DNA of 64,000 bases from Microlunatus phosphovorus NM-1 (GTDB taxonomy: Bacteria; Actinomycetota; Actinomycetes; Propionibacteriales; Propionibacteriaceae), in the NCBI RefSeq assembly GCF_000270245.1, contig NC_015635.1:4960001-5024000 (forward strand). Reading direction: 5' to 3'. Positions 1 to 9,316 of the stretch are shown piece after piece (the first letter of the stretch is position 1; each line of letters opens with the position of its first letter). Below the pieces are notes generated by a model that was given only the letters and a program-made list of their open reading frames with translations, was not told the origin of the DNA and ran no database searches. The position numbers and the translations under genes are program-made.

Positions 1-3000
1 TCCATCGGGAAGTTCTTCTCCCGCTGGGAGGAGTCCGACGACGGCCGACTGGTCTTCCGGAAGGGTGGACGCGCCGGCGACGTGTTCTACCGCGATCGCT
101 GGAGCCATGACAAGGTCGTCCGCTCCACTCACGGGGTGAACTGCACCGGGTCGTGCTCGTGGAAGGTCTACGTCCGCGACGGGATCATCACCTGGGAGTC
201 CCAGCAGACCGACTATCCGTCCCCTGGCTCGGACCGGCCCGACTACGAGCCGCGCGGCTGCCCGCGCGGCGCCGCCTTCTCCTGGTACACCTACTCCCCC
301 ACCCGAGTGCGCTACCCGTACGCCCGCGGAGTGCTGCTCGAGATGTATCGCGAGGCCAAGCAGCGGCTGAAGGACCCGGTGTTGGCATGGGCCGATGTGG
401 TCACCGATCCTGAACGGCGCCGGCGCTATCAGCAGGCCCGCGGCAAGGGCGGCCTGGTCCGGGTCAGTTGGCAGGAGGCGGTGGAGATGATCGCCGCCGC
501 TCACGTGCACACGATCAAGACCTACGGCCCTGACCGCTGCAGCGGCTTCTCCCCGATCCCGGCGATGTCGATGGTGTCGCACTGCGTCGGCACCCGATTC
601 ACCCAGCTGATCGGCGGGGTGATGACCTCCTTCTACGACTGGTACGCCGATCTGCCGGTGGCCAGCCCGCAGGTGTTCGGCGATCAGACCGACGTCCCGG
701 AGTCCGGCGACTGGTGGGATGCCACCTATCTGATGATGTGGGGCTCCAACGTCCCGGTCACCCGCACCCCGGACGCCCACTGGATGGCCGAGGTCCGCTA
801 TCGCGGCACCAAGGTGGTCACCGTCAGCCCGGACTACGCCGACAACACCAAATTCGCCGACGAATGGCTGCCCGCCCAGGCCGGCACCGACGCCGCCCTG
901 GCCATGGCCATGACGCACGTGATCTTGAAGGAGTACTTCGTCGACCGGCGGGTGCCGTTCTTCGTCGACTACGTCCGGCAGTACACCGATCTGCCGTTCC
1001 TGATCACCCTGACCGAGGCCCCGGTCAGCGACGCCGCCCCGCACGGCGGCTTGGTGCCGGGCAAATTCCTCACCGCCGCAGATCTGGCCGCCGATCCGAG
1101 CCAGGCCGCTCCCGAGGACGCCTGGAAGACCGTGCTGCTGGATGCGGCCACCGGTCAGCCGAAGGTGCCGAACGGCTCGATGGGCTTCCGCTACGCCGAG
1201 TCCGGCGAGGGCCAATGGAACCTCGATCTCGGCGACGTGGTGCCGGCGCTGTCCTTGCGGGACGCCAAGGTCGCCGAGGAGACCGCGGAGGTGCTGCTGC
1301 CGCACTTCGCCGACGAGGAAGGCGAGGGCGGGGTGCTGCGCCGCGGTGTCCCGGTCACCCGGATCAACGGCAAGCTGGTCACCACGGTGTTCGACCTGAT
1401 GCTCGCCCAGCATGGTGTCGGCCGCCCCGGTCTGCCCGGGGAATGGCCCACCGGCTACGACGACGCCAGCAGCCCGTACACCCCGGCCTGGCAAGCAGAG
1501 ATCACCAGCGTGCCGGCCGAGGCCTGCATCCGGATCGCCCGCGAGTTCGCCACCAACTCCGAGGACTCCGAGGGCCGGTCCATGATCATCATGGGGGCCG
1601 GGATCTGCCAGTGGTTCCATGCCGACGCCACCTACCGCGCCATCCTCTCCATGTTGATCCTGACCGGGGCGATGGGCCGCAACGGCGGCGGCTGGGCGCA
1701 CTATGTCGGCCAGGAGAAGTGTCGACCGATCACCGGCTGGATCTCGCTCGCCAACGGGCTCGACTGGTCGCGGCCGCCGCGGACCATGATCGGCACTGCG
1801 TACTGGTACATGCACACCGACCAGTGGCGGTTCGACGGGTACGCCGCGGACGCCCTGGCCTCGCCGCTGGCCGAGGGCAATCTGACCGGGATGCACACCG
1901 CCGACACGATCGCCCAGTCGACCCGGCTGGGCTGGATGCCCTTCTATCCCCAGTTCGACGTCAATCCGCTGGACCTGGCCGACGACGCGCGGGCGGCGGT
2001 CGATGCCGGCACCGCGGAGACACCGTCGGCGTACGTGGCGCAGCAACTCGCGGACGGCAAGATCAAACCCTCGATCGCCGACATCGACGCACCGGAGAAC
2101 TGGCCCCGGACCCTGGTGCTGTGGCGGTCCAATCTGATGGGCTCCTCGGCCAAGGGCAACGAATACTTCCTCAAGTATCTGCTCGGCACGCACAGCAACC
2201 TGGCGGCCGAGGAGGGCGCCGCGGATATCCGGCCCAAGGACGTCACCTGGCGCGAGGACGCGCCCGAGGGCAAGCTCGATCTGCTGTTGTCGGCCGACTT
2301 CCGGATGACCTCGACCACGCTGCTGTCCGACATCGTGCTGCCGGCCGCCACCTGGTATGAGAAGAACGACCTCTCCTCGACCGACATGCACCCGTTCGTG
2401 CACGCGTTCTCGCCGGCCATCGACCCGCCGTGGGAGGCCAAGAGCGACTTCGACGCGTTCCACCTGATCGCCCAGGAGCTGTCCCGGCAGGCCAAGACCC
2501 ACCTCGGCACCCGGCACGACCTGGTGGCCGTGCCGGTCCAGCACGACACCCCGGGCGAGACCGCCCAGCCGGGCGGTGTGGTCCGGGACTGGGCGCGCGG
2601 GGACGTCGCGCCGATCCCGGGCAAGACCATGCCGGTGCTGCAGATCGTCGAGCGCGACTACACCGCGATCGCCGACAAGCTGGCCACCGTCGGCCCGCTG
2701 GCCGACAAGCTCGGGTTCACGGTCAAGAACGTCACCTTCCCGATGGCCGACGAGGTCGATCGGCTCGGCCGGACCAACGGGGTGATGCTCGGCGGCGCCG
2801 GCGACGGTCGCCCGGCGATCGACACCGACGTCAAGCTGGCCGAGGCCATCCTCGCCTTCTCCGGCACCACCAACGGCGAGCTGGCCACCGCGGGTTTCAA
2901 GGCCTTGGAGAAGCGGGTCGGCAAGCACCTGCACGACCTGTCCGAAGGGTCGGAGGAGAAGCGGATCACCTTCCCGATGACCCAGAGCTCGCCGCAGCCG

Positions 3001-3687
3001 GTGATCACCTCGCCGGAATGGTCGGGGTCGGAGACCGGCGGTCGCCGCTATGCGCCCTTCACCGTCAACGTGGAGCGGCTGAAACCGTGGCACACGTTGA
3101 CCGGCCGGATGCACTTCTTCCTCGACCACGACTGGATGCGCGATCTCGGCGAGACGATGCCGACGTACCGGCCGCCGTTGGACATGCACAAGCTGTTCGG
3201 TGAACCGCAGATCGGCCCGGACGGTGCCAAGCAGGTGGTGGTCCGCTATCTGACGCCGCACTCGAAGTGGTCGATCCACTCCGAATACCAGGACAACCTG
3301 TTCATGCTGTCGCTGTCCCGGGGTGGCCCCACGGTCTGGATGAGCCCGGCGGACGCGGAGTCGATCGGGGTCGCCGACAACGACTGGGTCGAATGCGACA
3401 ACGCCAACGGTGTGCTGGTCGGGCGGGCGATCGTGTCGCACCGGATGCCGGTCGGTGTGGTCTATGTGCACCACGCCCAGGAACGGACCATCGACGTGCC
3501 GAAGTCGGAGAAGACCGGACGCCGCGGCGGCATCCACAACTCCGTCACCCGGCTGCTGGTCAAGCCGACGCACCTGATCGGCGGCTACGCCCAGCTGTCG
3601 TACACGTTCAACTACCTCGGCCCGACCGGGAACCAGCGTGACCACGTGGCCACGATTCGTCGCCGCTCACAGGAGGTCCAGTACTGA
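1..3687 (+). CDS. narG: Respiratory nitrate reductase alpha subunit, 5' partial
   Basis: Molybdenum bis-MGD catalytic subunit of membrane-bound nitrate reductase, reducing nitrate to nitrite on the cytoplasmic side. The frame is open from base 1, so the gene starts upstream; 1228 residues are visible, close to the usual ~1230-1247, so only about 20 residues are missing. The FS0 iron-sulfur ligands are visible as a His and Cys residues in STHGVNCTGSCSW and the later PRGCPRG. The Asp expected to ligate Mo lies in WYADLP, followed by QTDVPESGDWWD as in known NarG. It is first in a narGHJI-narK cluster. A strong AGGAGGT (3671-3677) lies inside its 3' end. Identification is secure from motif order and operon context. 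Confidence 0.97.
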   Translation, partial: SIGKFFSRWEESDDGRLVFRKGGRAGDVFYRDRWSHDKVVRSTHGVNCTGSCSWKVYVRDGIITWESQQTDYPSPGSDRPDYEPRGCPRGAAFSWYTYSPTRVRYPYARGVLLEMYREAKQRLKDPVLAWADVVTDPERRRRYQQARGKGGLVRVSWQEAVEMIAAAHVHTIKTYGPDRCSGFSPIPAMSMVSHCVGTRFTQLIGGVMTSFYDWYADLPVASPQVFGDQTDVPESGDWWDATYLMMWGSNVPVTRTPDAHWMAEVRYRGTKVVTVSPDYADNTKFADEWLPAQAGTDAALAMAMTHVILKEYFVDRRVPFFVDYVRQYTDLPFLITLTEAPVSDAAPHGGLVPGKFLTAADLAADPSQAAPEDAWKTVLLDAATGQPKVPNGSMGFRYAESGEGQWNLDLGDVVPALSLRDAKVAEETAEVLLPHFADEEGEGGVLRRGVPVTRINGKLVTTVFDLMLAQHGVGRPGLPGEWPTGYDDASSPYTPAWQAEITSVPAEACIRIAREFATNSEDSEGRSMIIMGAGICQWFHADATYRAILSMLILTGAMGRNGGGWAHYVGQEKCRPITGWISLANGLDWSRPPRTMIGTAYWYMHTDQWRFDGYAADALASPLAEGNLTGMHTADTIAQSTRLGWMPFYPQFDVNPLDLADDARAAVDAGTAETPSAYVAQQLADGKIKPSIADIDAPENWPRTLVLWRSNLMGSSAKGNEYFLKYLLGTHSNLAAEEGAADIRPKDVTWREDAPEGKLDLLLSADFRMTSTTLLSDIVLPAATWYEKNDLSSTDMHPFVHAFSPAIDPPWEAKSDFDAFHLIAQELSRQAKTHLGTRHDLVAVPVQHDTPGETAQPGGVVRDWARGDVAPIPGKTMPVLQIVERDYTAIADKLATVGPLADKLGFTVKNVTFPMADEVDRLGRTNGVMLGGAGDGRPAIDTDVKLAEAILAFSGTTNGELATAGFKALEKRVGKHLHDLSEGSEEKRITFPMTQSSPQPVITSPEWSGSETGGRRYAPFTVNVERLKPWHTLTGRMHFFLDHDWMRDLGETMPTYRPPLDMHKLFGEPQIGPDGAKQVVVRYLTPHSKWSIHSEYQDNLFMLSLSRGGPTVWMSPADAESIGVADNDWVECDNANGVLVGRAIVSHRMPVGVVYVHHAQERTIDVPKSEKTGRRGGIHNSVTRLLVKPTHLIGGYAQLSYTFNYLGPTGNQRDHVATIRRRSQEVQY

Positions 3688-3722
3688 TGAGGGAGCGTCT
3701 GATGGGGAGCAGCGACCGATGA
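3687..3722 (+). other. Overlapping 11-codon minicistron between narG and narH
   Basis: An ATG at 3687 overlaps the narG stop (TGATG) and is spaced 9 bases from the AGGAGGT at 3671-3677, the best Shine-Dalgarno sequence at this junction. Its TGA at 3720-3722 overlaps the narH ATG (ATGA). The peptide would be MRERLMGSSDR. Seen: the codons and overlaps. Inferred: ribosomes may be handed from narG to narH through it. It may equally be a chance reading frame. Confidence 0.4.
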
Positions 3723-5395
3723 GAGTCATGGCCCAGATGGGCATGGTGATGAACCTGGACAAATGCATCGGGTGCCACACCTGCTCGGTGACCTGCAAGC
3801 AGGCCTGGACGAACCGGTCTGGCACCGAGTACGTCTGGTTCAACAACGTCGAGACCCGGCCCGGCCAGGGCTATCCGCGACGTTATGAGGACCAGGACAA
3901 ATGGAAGGGCGGCTGGACCCTCAACCGGCGCGGCCGGTTGCAGCTGCGTACCGGTCCGCGCTGGAAGCGACTGCTAGGCATCTTCGCCTCCCCGATCCAG
4001 CCGGAGCTGAAGGACTACTACGAGCCCTGGACGTACGACTATCACGCTTTGATCGATGCGCCGCTGGGTGACGACTTCCCGGTCGCGCGGCCCAAATCGC
4101 TGATCACCGGCGAGGACATGAAGGTCACCTGGTCGGCCAACTGGGACGACGATCTCGGCGGCACGACCGAAATGGGTCACCTGGACCCGATCGTGGCGAA
4201 GGTCCGGCAGGAGTCGAACGAGAAGATCAAATTCGAGTTCGAGAAGACCTTCATGTTCTATCTGCCGCGGATCTGCGAGCACTGCCTCAACCCGGCCTGC
4301 ATGGCCTCCTGCCCGTCCGGTGCGATCTACAAGCGGTCCGAAGACGGGATCGTGCTGGTCGACCAGGACAAGTGCCGCGGCTGGCGGCAGTGCATGACCG
4401 GCTGCCCGTACAAGAAGATCTACTTCAACCACAAGACCGGCAAGGCCGAGAAGTGCACCTTCTGCTACCCGCGGGTGGAGGTCGGACTGCCGACGGTCTG
4501 TTCGGAGACCTGCGTTGGCCGGCTGCGCTATCTCGGTCTGTTCCTCTATGACGCCGACGCGGTCACCGCAGCCGCCGCCACCAAGGACGAGAAGCAGCTC
4601 TACCAGGCGCACCTGGACGTGATCTTGGATCCGAACGATCCCGAGGTGATCGCCAACGCCCGGCAGCAGGGCATCCCGGCCGACTGGCTGGATGCCGCCC
4701 GGCGGTCCCCGGTCTACGCGCTGGCCAAGAAATACAAGGTGGCGCTGCCGCTGCATCCGGAATACCGGACCATGCCGATGGTCTGGTACATCCCGCCGCT
4801 GTCGCCGATCGTCGATCTGCTGCGCGACCAGGGCCACGACGCGGAGGAAGCCGGGGTGCTGTTCGGGGCCCTCCGCGAGCTGCGGATCCCGGTGGAATAT
4901 CTGGCGGAACTGTTCACCGCCGGCGACACCGCGCAGATCGATCGGGTGCTGTCCATCCTGGCGGCGATGCGGGCGTACATGCGCAATGTCACCCTGGGCC
5001 GGCCGGCCGACGAGTCGATCGCCACCGCGGTTGGCATGACCGGCACCGAGATCCGCGAGATGTACCGGCTGCTCGCCATTGCCAAATACGACGAGCGCTA
5101 TGTCATCCCCAAGGCCCACGTGGAGCAGGCGCACGATCTGGAGGAGATGGGCTGCTCGCTCGACTTCGACGGCGGGCCATACGAGATGATCGGTGAGTCG
5201 GGACCGTTCGGCGAGGCCAGTGGCCGGCCGACTCCGGTGGCGGTGGAGACCTTCCAGGCGCTCAAGCAGCGACAGACCTCGGACAGCTCGGCCTCTGGAT
5301 CCAACCTGAAGGGCCGGGTCAACCTGCTCAACTGGGACGGCAACGGCTCACCCGAAGGGCTGTTCCCCGAACACTCCAGTGTCGGGAAGAAGTAG
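3719..5395 (+). CDS. narH: Respiratory nitrate reductase beta subunit
   Basis: Iron-sulfur electron-transfer subunit (558 aa) between NarI haem and the NarG cofactor. Four cysteine clusters are visible: CIGCHTCSVTCK near the N-terminus, CEHCLNPACMASCP, CRGWRQCMTGCP (a Trp in place of one Cys, the signature of the [3Fe-4S] centre in NarH) and CTFCYPRVEVGLPTVC. The frame is open further upstream to 3638 inside narG, but homologous proteins begin at MRVMAQMGMVMNLDK, so ATG 3719 is chosen; ATG 3728 is a possible alternative. A GGGGAG at 3704-3709 is suitably spaced. It is followed after 5 bases by narJ. Confidence 0.96.
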   Translation: MRVMAQMGMVMNLDKCIGCHTCSVTCKQAWTNRSGTEYVWFNNVETRPGQGYPRRYEDQDKWKGGWTLNRRGRLQLRTGPRWKRLLGIFASPIQPELKDYYEPWTYDYHALIDAPLGDDFPVARPKSLITGEDMKVTWSANWDDDLGGTTEMGHLDPIVAKVRQESNEKIKFEFEKTFMFYLPRICEHCLNPACMASCPSGAIYKRSEDGIVLVDQDKCRGWRQCMTGCPYKKIYFNHKTGKAEKCTFCYPRVEVGLPTVCSETCVGRLRYLGLFLYDADAVTAAAATKDEKQLYQAHLDVILDPNDPEVIANARQQGIPADWLDAARRSPVYALAKKYKVALPLHPEYRTMPMVWYIPPLSPIVDLLRDQGHDAEEAGVLFGALRELRIPVEYLAELFTAGDTAQIDRVLSILAAMRAYMRNVTLGRPADESIATAVGMTGTEIREMYRLLAIAKYDERYVIPKAHVEQAHDLEEMGCSLDFDGGPYEMIGESGPFGEASGRPTPVAVETFQALKQRQTSDSSASGSNLKGRVNLLNWDGNGSPEGLFPEHSSVGKK

Positions 5396-5400
5396 GGCCC

Positions 5401-6093
5401 GTGATGCATCCATCTCGCTCAGGCCATCCCACCCACCCCCGGCACGCAGATCGGGTCGTCTGGCAGGCCGCCTCGGTCGTGCTCGGCTATCCCGACCCCG
5501 AGCTCATCGAGCAGGCCGAGTTGGTACGCGCCGCGCTCGCCGATGCCGCGCCCGGTCGGCTGAGCGACTTCGTCGGTGTGCTGGACCTGTGGGCCAGTAC
5601 GCCGGAGCGGACCTTGCAGAATCACTACGTCGAGACCTTCGATCTGTCCCGCAAGCACACGCTGTATCTGTCGTACTACACCGACGGCGATACCCGCCGG
5701 CGCGGCGAGACATTGGCCGCGGTCAAGCAGCGTTATCGCCGGTCGAACTTCCTGGTCAACACCCACGGTGAGCTGCCGGACTATCTGCCGTTGATCCTCG
5801 AGTACGCCGCGCGGGTCGATCCGGTCGACGGTGCGGCGCTGCTGCAGGAGTTCCGGCGCAGTCTCGAACTGCTGCGGCTGGCGCTGCTCGACCGGCGCAC
5901 CCCGTACGCCGGGGTGATCACCGCCGTGTGCGCCACCCTGCCCGGCGCCTCACCCAAGGACCGACAGTCCGTGCTCGCGATGGCTGCTGCCGGACCGCCG
6001 ACCGAGACCGTCGGGCTGGACGCCGGCGATCCACGACTGCTGCCCCTCAGTTCGAATCTGAGGCAGCTCGACCTGGGAACGGTGAGTGCCTGA
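5401..6093 (+). CDS. narJ: Nitrate reductase assembly chaperone (delta subunit)
   Basis: NarJ family redox-enzyme maturation protein (230 aa), needed for insertion of the molybdenum cofactor into NarG and for attachment to NarI; not part of the final enzyme. The helical region NHYVETFDLSRKHTLYLSYY and the following GDTRRRGETL are characteristic of the family. The start is GTG 5401 or the adjacent ATG 5404; no strong ribosome site separates them. Its stop overlaps the narI start (TGATG at 6091-6095), so the two are probably translated together. Confidence 0.93.
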   Translation: MMHPSRSGHPTHPRHADRVVWQAASVVLGYPDPELIEQAELVRAALADAAPGRLSDFVGVLDLWASTPERTLQNHYVETFDLSRKHTLYLSYYTDGDTRRRGETLAAVKQRYRRSNFLVNTHGELPDYLPLILEYAARVDPVDGAALLQEFRRSLELLRLALLDRRTPYAGVITAVCATLPGASPKDRQSVLAMAAAGPPTETVGLDAGDPRLLPLSSNLRQLDLGTVSA

Positions 6094-6848
6094 TGGACGT
6101 CTTGCTGTGGGGCGTACTCCCCTATCTGATGCTCGCCACCTTGGTGGGCGGCACCATCTGGCGCTATCGCTACGACCAGTTCGGCTGGACCACCCGGTCT
6201 TCCCAGCTGTACGAGTCGCGGCTGCTGCGGATCGGGTCGCCGTTGTTCCACTTCGGCATCCTGGTGGTGGTCGGCGGGCATTTCATCGGTCTGGTGATCC
6301 CCAAGTCCTGGACCGACCGGGTCGGGATCAGCGAGCACCTCTACCACATCAACGCCCTCGCGCTCGGCTCGGTGGCGGGCTTCGCGACCCTGGTCGGAGT
6401 GTCGATTCTGATCTACCGCCGCCGCACCACCGGCCCGGTGTTCATGGCCACCACGAAGAACGACAAGCTGATGTACGTCGTTCTGGTCGCGGCGATTCTC
6501 GCCGGGCTGGCCACCACCGTGCTCAGTGTGGTTGCTCCCGATCACGGACCCTCCTACCGCGAGACGGTCGCACCGTGGTTCCGTTCGGTGTTCATCCTGC
6601 AACCGGATATCGCCTCGATGAGCGAGTCGTCGTTCGCGTTCAAGCTGCACACCCTGGTCGGGATGGCGTTGTTCGCCCTCTGGCCGTTCACCCGTCTGGT
6701 GCACGTCTTCTCCGCACCGCTCCACTACCTCTTCCGGCCGTACATCGTCTATCGCAGTCGCGATGACCAGACGCGCCCGGGAGCCACTCCTGGCCACCGT
6801 GGCTGGGATCCGGTCGGCACCCGAGACCGATCGTCCAGCAACCGCTGA
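6093..6848 (+). CDS. narI: Respiratory nitrate reductase gamma subunit (cytochrome b)
   Basis: Membrane dihaem cytochrome b (251 aa) that oxidises menaquinol and passes electrons to NarH. About five hydrophobic segments are visible, beginning at WGVLPYLMLATLVGG; candidate haem histidines occur in LFHFGILVVVGGHFIG and late in KLHTLVGMALFALWP and RLVHVFSAPLHYLF. The frame is open upstream to 5928, but ATG 6093 overlapping the narJ stop gives the normal NarI N-terminus. The last ~25 residues are polar and unlike NarI cores. The gene ends 49 bases before narK. Confidence 0.95.
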   Translation: MDVLLWGVLPYLMLATLVGGTIWRYRYDQFGWTTRSSQLYESRLLRIGSPLFHFGILVVVGGHFIGLVIPKSWTDRVGISEHLYHINALALGSVAGFATLVGVSILIYRRRTTGPVFMATTKNDKLMYVVLVAAILAGLATTVLSVVAPDHGPSYRETVAPWFRSVFILQPDIASMSESSFAFKLHTLVGMALFALWPFTRLVHVFSAPLHYLFRPYIVYRSRDDQTRPGATPGHRGWDPVGTRDRSSSNR

Positions 6849-6897
6849 GCGCCGTTCGTCCTGGACGAAGCGCCCTTCCCCGGAAACAAGAGAGACC

Positions 6898-8121
6898 ATG
6901 TCACAGTCCCACACCGCCTCCGGCGCCGCGATGATCGACAAATCGAGCCAGACCCGCAATCTGCTGCTGGCCCTGCTCGCCTTCACCATCACCTTCTGGG
7001 CGTGGAACCTGATCGCGCCGCTCGGCGTCCGCTACATGCAGGAACTGGGGCTGGACGCCAACCAGCGCTCGTTGCTGATCGCCACGCCCGTGCTCGTCGG
7101 CTCTCTGGGCCGAATCCCGATCGGTGCCCTCACCGACCGTTTCGGCGGCCGGGTGATGTTCACCGTCATGCTGTTCGCCTCGATCGTGCCGGTCCTGCTG
7201 GTCTGCCTGGCGGGAACCATGCAGTCCTTCGTGCTGCTGATGGTGTTCAGCTTCCTGCTCGGCATCGCCGGCACCACGTTCGCGATCGGCATCCCCTTCG
7301 TCAACGCCTGGTTCGAGAAGCCGCGCCGTGGCTTCGCCACCGGCGTCTTCGGTGCCGGCATGGGCGGCACCGCGCTGTCGGCATTCTTCACTCCCCGGAT
7401 GGTCAACACCTTCGGCTACGTCACCACGCACCTGATCATCGCCGTCGCCTTGGCGGTGGTCGGCGTGATCATCTGGACGATGATGCGCGACTCGCCGCTC
7501 TGGTCGCCGAACACCGCGCCGGTGCTGCCGAAGCTGGCTGCCGCCGCCAAGCTCGGCGTCACCTGGCAGATGGCCTTCCTGTATGCGGTGACCTTCGGCG
7601 GCTTCGTCGCGTTCTCGACCTATCTGCCGACGTACCTGAAGGACGTCTACGAGTTCGACCTGACCGGCGCCGGCACCCGGACCGCCGGTTTCGCGATCGC
7701 GGCCGTGATCGCCCGGCCGGTCGGTGGCATCCTCTCGGACAGGATCGGTCCGAAGGCGGTGCTGATGATCTCGCTCACCGGTGCCGCGGTGATGGCGATC
7801 GTGATCTCGCTCAAGCTCCCGCCGGAACTCCTCGCCGGCAGTGCGTTCGTCCTGATGGCCGTCTTCCTCGGGCTGGGCACCGGTGGCGTCTTCGCCTGGG
7901 TGGCCCAACTGGCGCCGGCGGAGAAGGTCGGCACGGTGACCGGCATCGTCGGCGCCGCCGGCGGGCTCGGCGGCTACTTCCCGCCGCTCGTGATGGGCGC
8001 GACCTACAACGAGGCGACCCACAGCTACACCATCGGGCTGATCCTGCTCTGTATCACCGCCCTGATCACCCTGGCCTACACGACCTTCGGCATCAAGAAG
8101 AAGCAGGGCTCGGCTCACTAA
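6898..8121 (+). CDS. narK: Nitrate/nitrite transporter, MFS
   Basis: Major facilitator protein (407 aa) for nitrate uptake or nitrate/nitrite exchange; position directly after narI supports a role in nitrate respiration. About 12 hydrophobic segments are visible. MFS loop signature GALTDRFGGRVMF follows the second segment, and glycine-rich stretches such as FGAGMGGTALSAFF and GAAGGLGGYFPP resemble the nitrate signatures of NarK proteins. The frame extends upstream to 6763 but that part overlaps narI; ATG 6898, preceded by AGAGAG, is preferred. A perfect palindrome at 8123-8160 follows the stop at once. Confidence 0.9.
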   Translation: MSQSHTASGAAMIDKSSQTRNLLLALLAFTITFWAWNLIAPLGVRYMQELGLDANQRSLLIATPVLVGSLGRIPIGALTDRFGGRVMFTVMLFASIVPVLLVCLAGTMQSFVLLMVFSFLLGIAGTTFAIGIPFVNAWFEKPRRGFATGVFGAGMGGTALSAFFTPRMVNTFGYVTTHLIIAVALAVVGVIIWTMMRDSPLWSPNTAPVLPKLAAAAKLGVTWQMAFLYAVTFGGFVAFSTYLPTYLKDVYEFDLTGAGTRTAGFAIAAVIARPVGGILSDRIGPKAVLMISLTGAAVMAIVISLKLPPELLAGSAFVLMAVFLGLGTGGVFAWVAQLAPAEKVGTVTGIVGAAGGLGGYFPPLVMGATYNEATHSYTIGLILLCITALITLAYTTFGIKKKQGSAH

Positions 8122-8122
8122 C

Positions 8123-8160
8123 GGATAGTTTCGTCACCGATGTCGGTGACGAAACTATCC
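8123..8160. terminator. Perfect 18-bp-arm palindrome after narK
   Basis: The arms (8123-8140 and 8143-8160) are exact complements, GGATAGTTTCGTCACCGA and its reverse complement, separated by TG. No run of T follows on either strand. It sits between the narK stop and the convergent AbiEi-like gene, so it could stop transcription from both sides. It is much longer and more perfect than an ordinary terminator and may belong to the dispersed palindromes of this genome. Confidence 0.6.
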
Positions 8161-8183
8161 ATAGAGTTGCGCGGAGGGCACCC

Positions 8184-9164
8184 TCAGCTCCAACCTGACA
8201 GGTCGCCGCTCAGATCAGCATCGCTGGCGTGCTCACAATGGGCGCAGCGGGTCGGCAATCCGGCCCACCCGCGGTCGACAAGCAGCGCGGCGACCTGCCA
8301 GGCCACCTCGCACGGGCGGTCGGCAACGTCGTGCCAGCCGTAACGGAGAGTGACCCGTCCACCCAGTAGGGCAAGGTTGTCGCGCTGCATGTCCCGAAAT
8401 CGCCCGGCGATGTGGATCCTTCCATCCAGCTCGATGATCGTGGCGAACTCCTCATAGAGCAGGTCGCGGAACGCTCGGCCATTTCTGCTGCGCGCCTGAC
8501 GGATGGCCCGGGGCAATCCGTGGGCACGTTCGACATCCCGTAGGTAGCGCATCTCCAGAGGTGACTCGGCGCCCTCCGCGACATCGCTGAGCAACTCGTG
8601 CAACAGCTTCCGATGGCGCACCCGTTGGCGACCATCGAGGCACCTCAGAATCCGGCCGCTCGTTGTTCGACCACACTGGACCGCGGCCGTGAGGATACCG
8701 ATCGCCTCCCGCGCGCTCGACCGGCTGCAGAGATCGAGCACGGTGTCCTCGACCGTGGTCCGGGGAGGCGACCCGGGACTCTTGGTCGAGCGGCTGCCTG
8801 GTCGCTCTTGTCGGAAGTCCCAGCAACCGCGTGGGGCGATATACCGGCCGTGCGGAGTCAGCACCGTGATCGTCCGCGGCGGGTCTGCCACCAGCTCCCA
8901 CAGATGTCCCGCCGCCTCGAATCCCAACCGGGACTCGGAACCGCCAAGGAGCACACCTCCCCAGGCGAGTCCTTCCCAAGAGGGCTGCCCGACACCCAGC
9001 GGATAGAGGCCAGGAGTCAATCGCTGCCAGCTTTGTTGGCTGACCAGGCGATCAACGGACCGAAGGTTGAAGCCGAAGAGGGCCAGCTGCTCGGCGCTGA
9101 CGACGCCGCCCTGATGGGCCGCCGTCGCAAGGAGCCGGTCTGATGGGTCGATGCGTGCATGCAT
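8184..9164 (-). CDS. AbiEi-type helix-turn-helix / DUF559 nuclease-like protein
   Basis: A 326-aa protein paralogous over its whole length to the gene at 43977-44927. The N-terminal ~50 residues (LLATAAHQGGVVSAEQLALF) resemble the winged-helix domain of AbiEi type IV antitoxins, here called from pattern only. The C-terminal ~100 residues, with IIELDGRIHIAGRFRDMQRD and LLGGRVTLRYGWHDV, match DUF559, a Vsr-like PD-(D/E)XK nuclease fold; the Asp of ELDG is the candidate metal ligand. No AbiEii toxin gene lies beside it. The start ATG at 9164 matches the start of its paralogue (MHARIDPSD against MHPRIDPPD). Function unknown; regulation or defence are possibilities. Confidence 0.75.
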   Translation of the reverse strand: MHARIDPSDRLLATAAHQGGVVSAEQLALFGFNLRSVDRLVSQQSWQRLTPGLYPLGVGQPSWEGLAWGGVLLGGSESRLGFEAAGHLWELVADPPRTITVLTPHGRYIAPRGCWDFRQERPGSRSTKSPGSPPRTTVEDTVLDLCSRSSAREAIGILTAAVQCGRTTSGRILRCLDGRQRVRHRKLLHELLSDVAEGAESPLEMRYLRDVERAHGLPRAIRQARSRNGRAFRDLLYEEFATIIELDGRIHIAGRFRDMQRDNLALLGGRVTLRYGWHDVADRPCEVAWQVAALLVDRGWAGLPTRCAHCEHASDADLSGDLSGWS

Positions 9165-9260
9165 GCCCAGACAATGTGCACGTCAGGCCGGTTTCGTACG
9201 GGGTCATCGGCAATCTGTGGATGACGCTCGAGGTCGCGCTGAGCCTGTGGACGAGACCTC

Positions 9261-9288
9261 CGATGCCGGGGATTTCATCATCCATAAG
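9261..9288. repeat. Short direct repeat, copy 1 (flanks ArsB-like gene)
   Basis: About 28 bases containing CCGGGGATTTCATCATCC closely match 10684-10711, on the other side of the ArsB-like gene, with a few substitutions. On the minus strand both would read MDDE(I/V)P, with no convincing gene attached. Confidence 0.5.
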
Positions 9289-9316
9289 AGGGCGGGCGAT
9301 GCCGAGGGCCGCCTTC

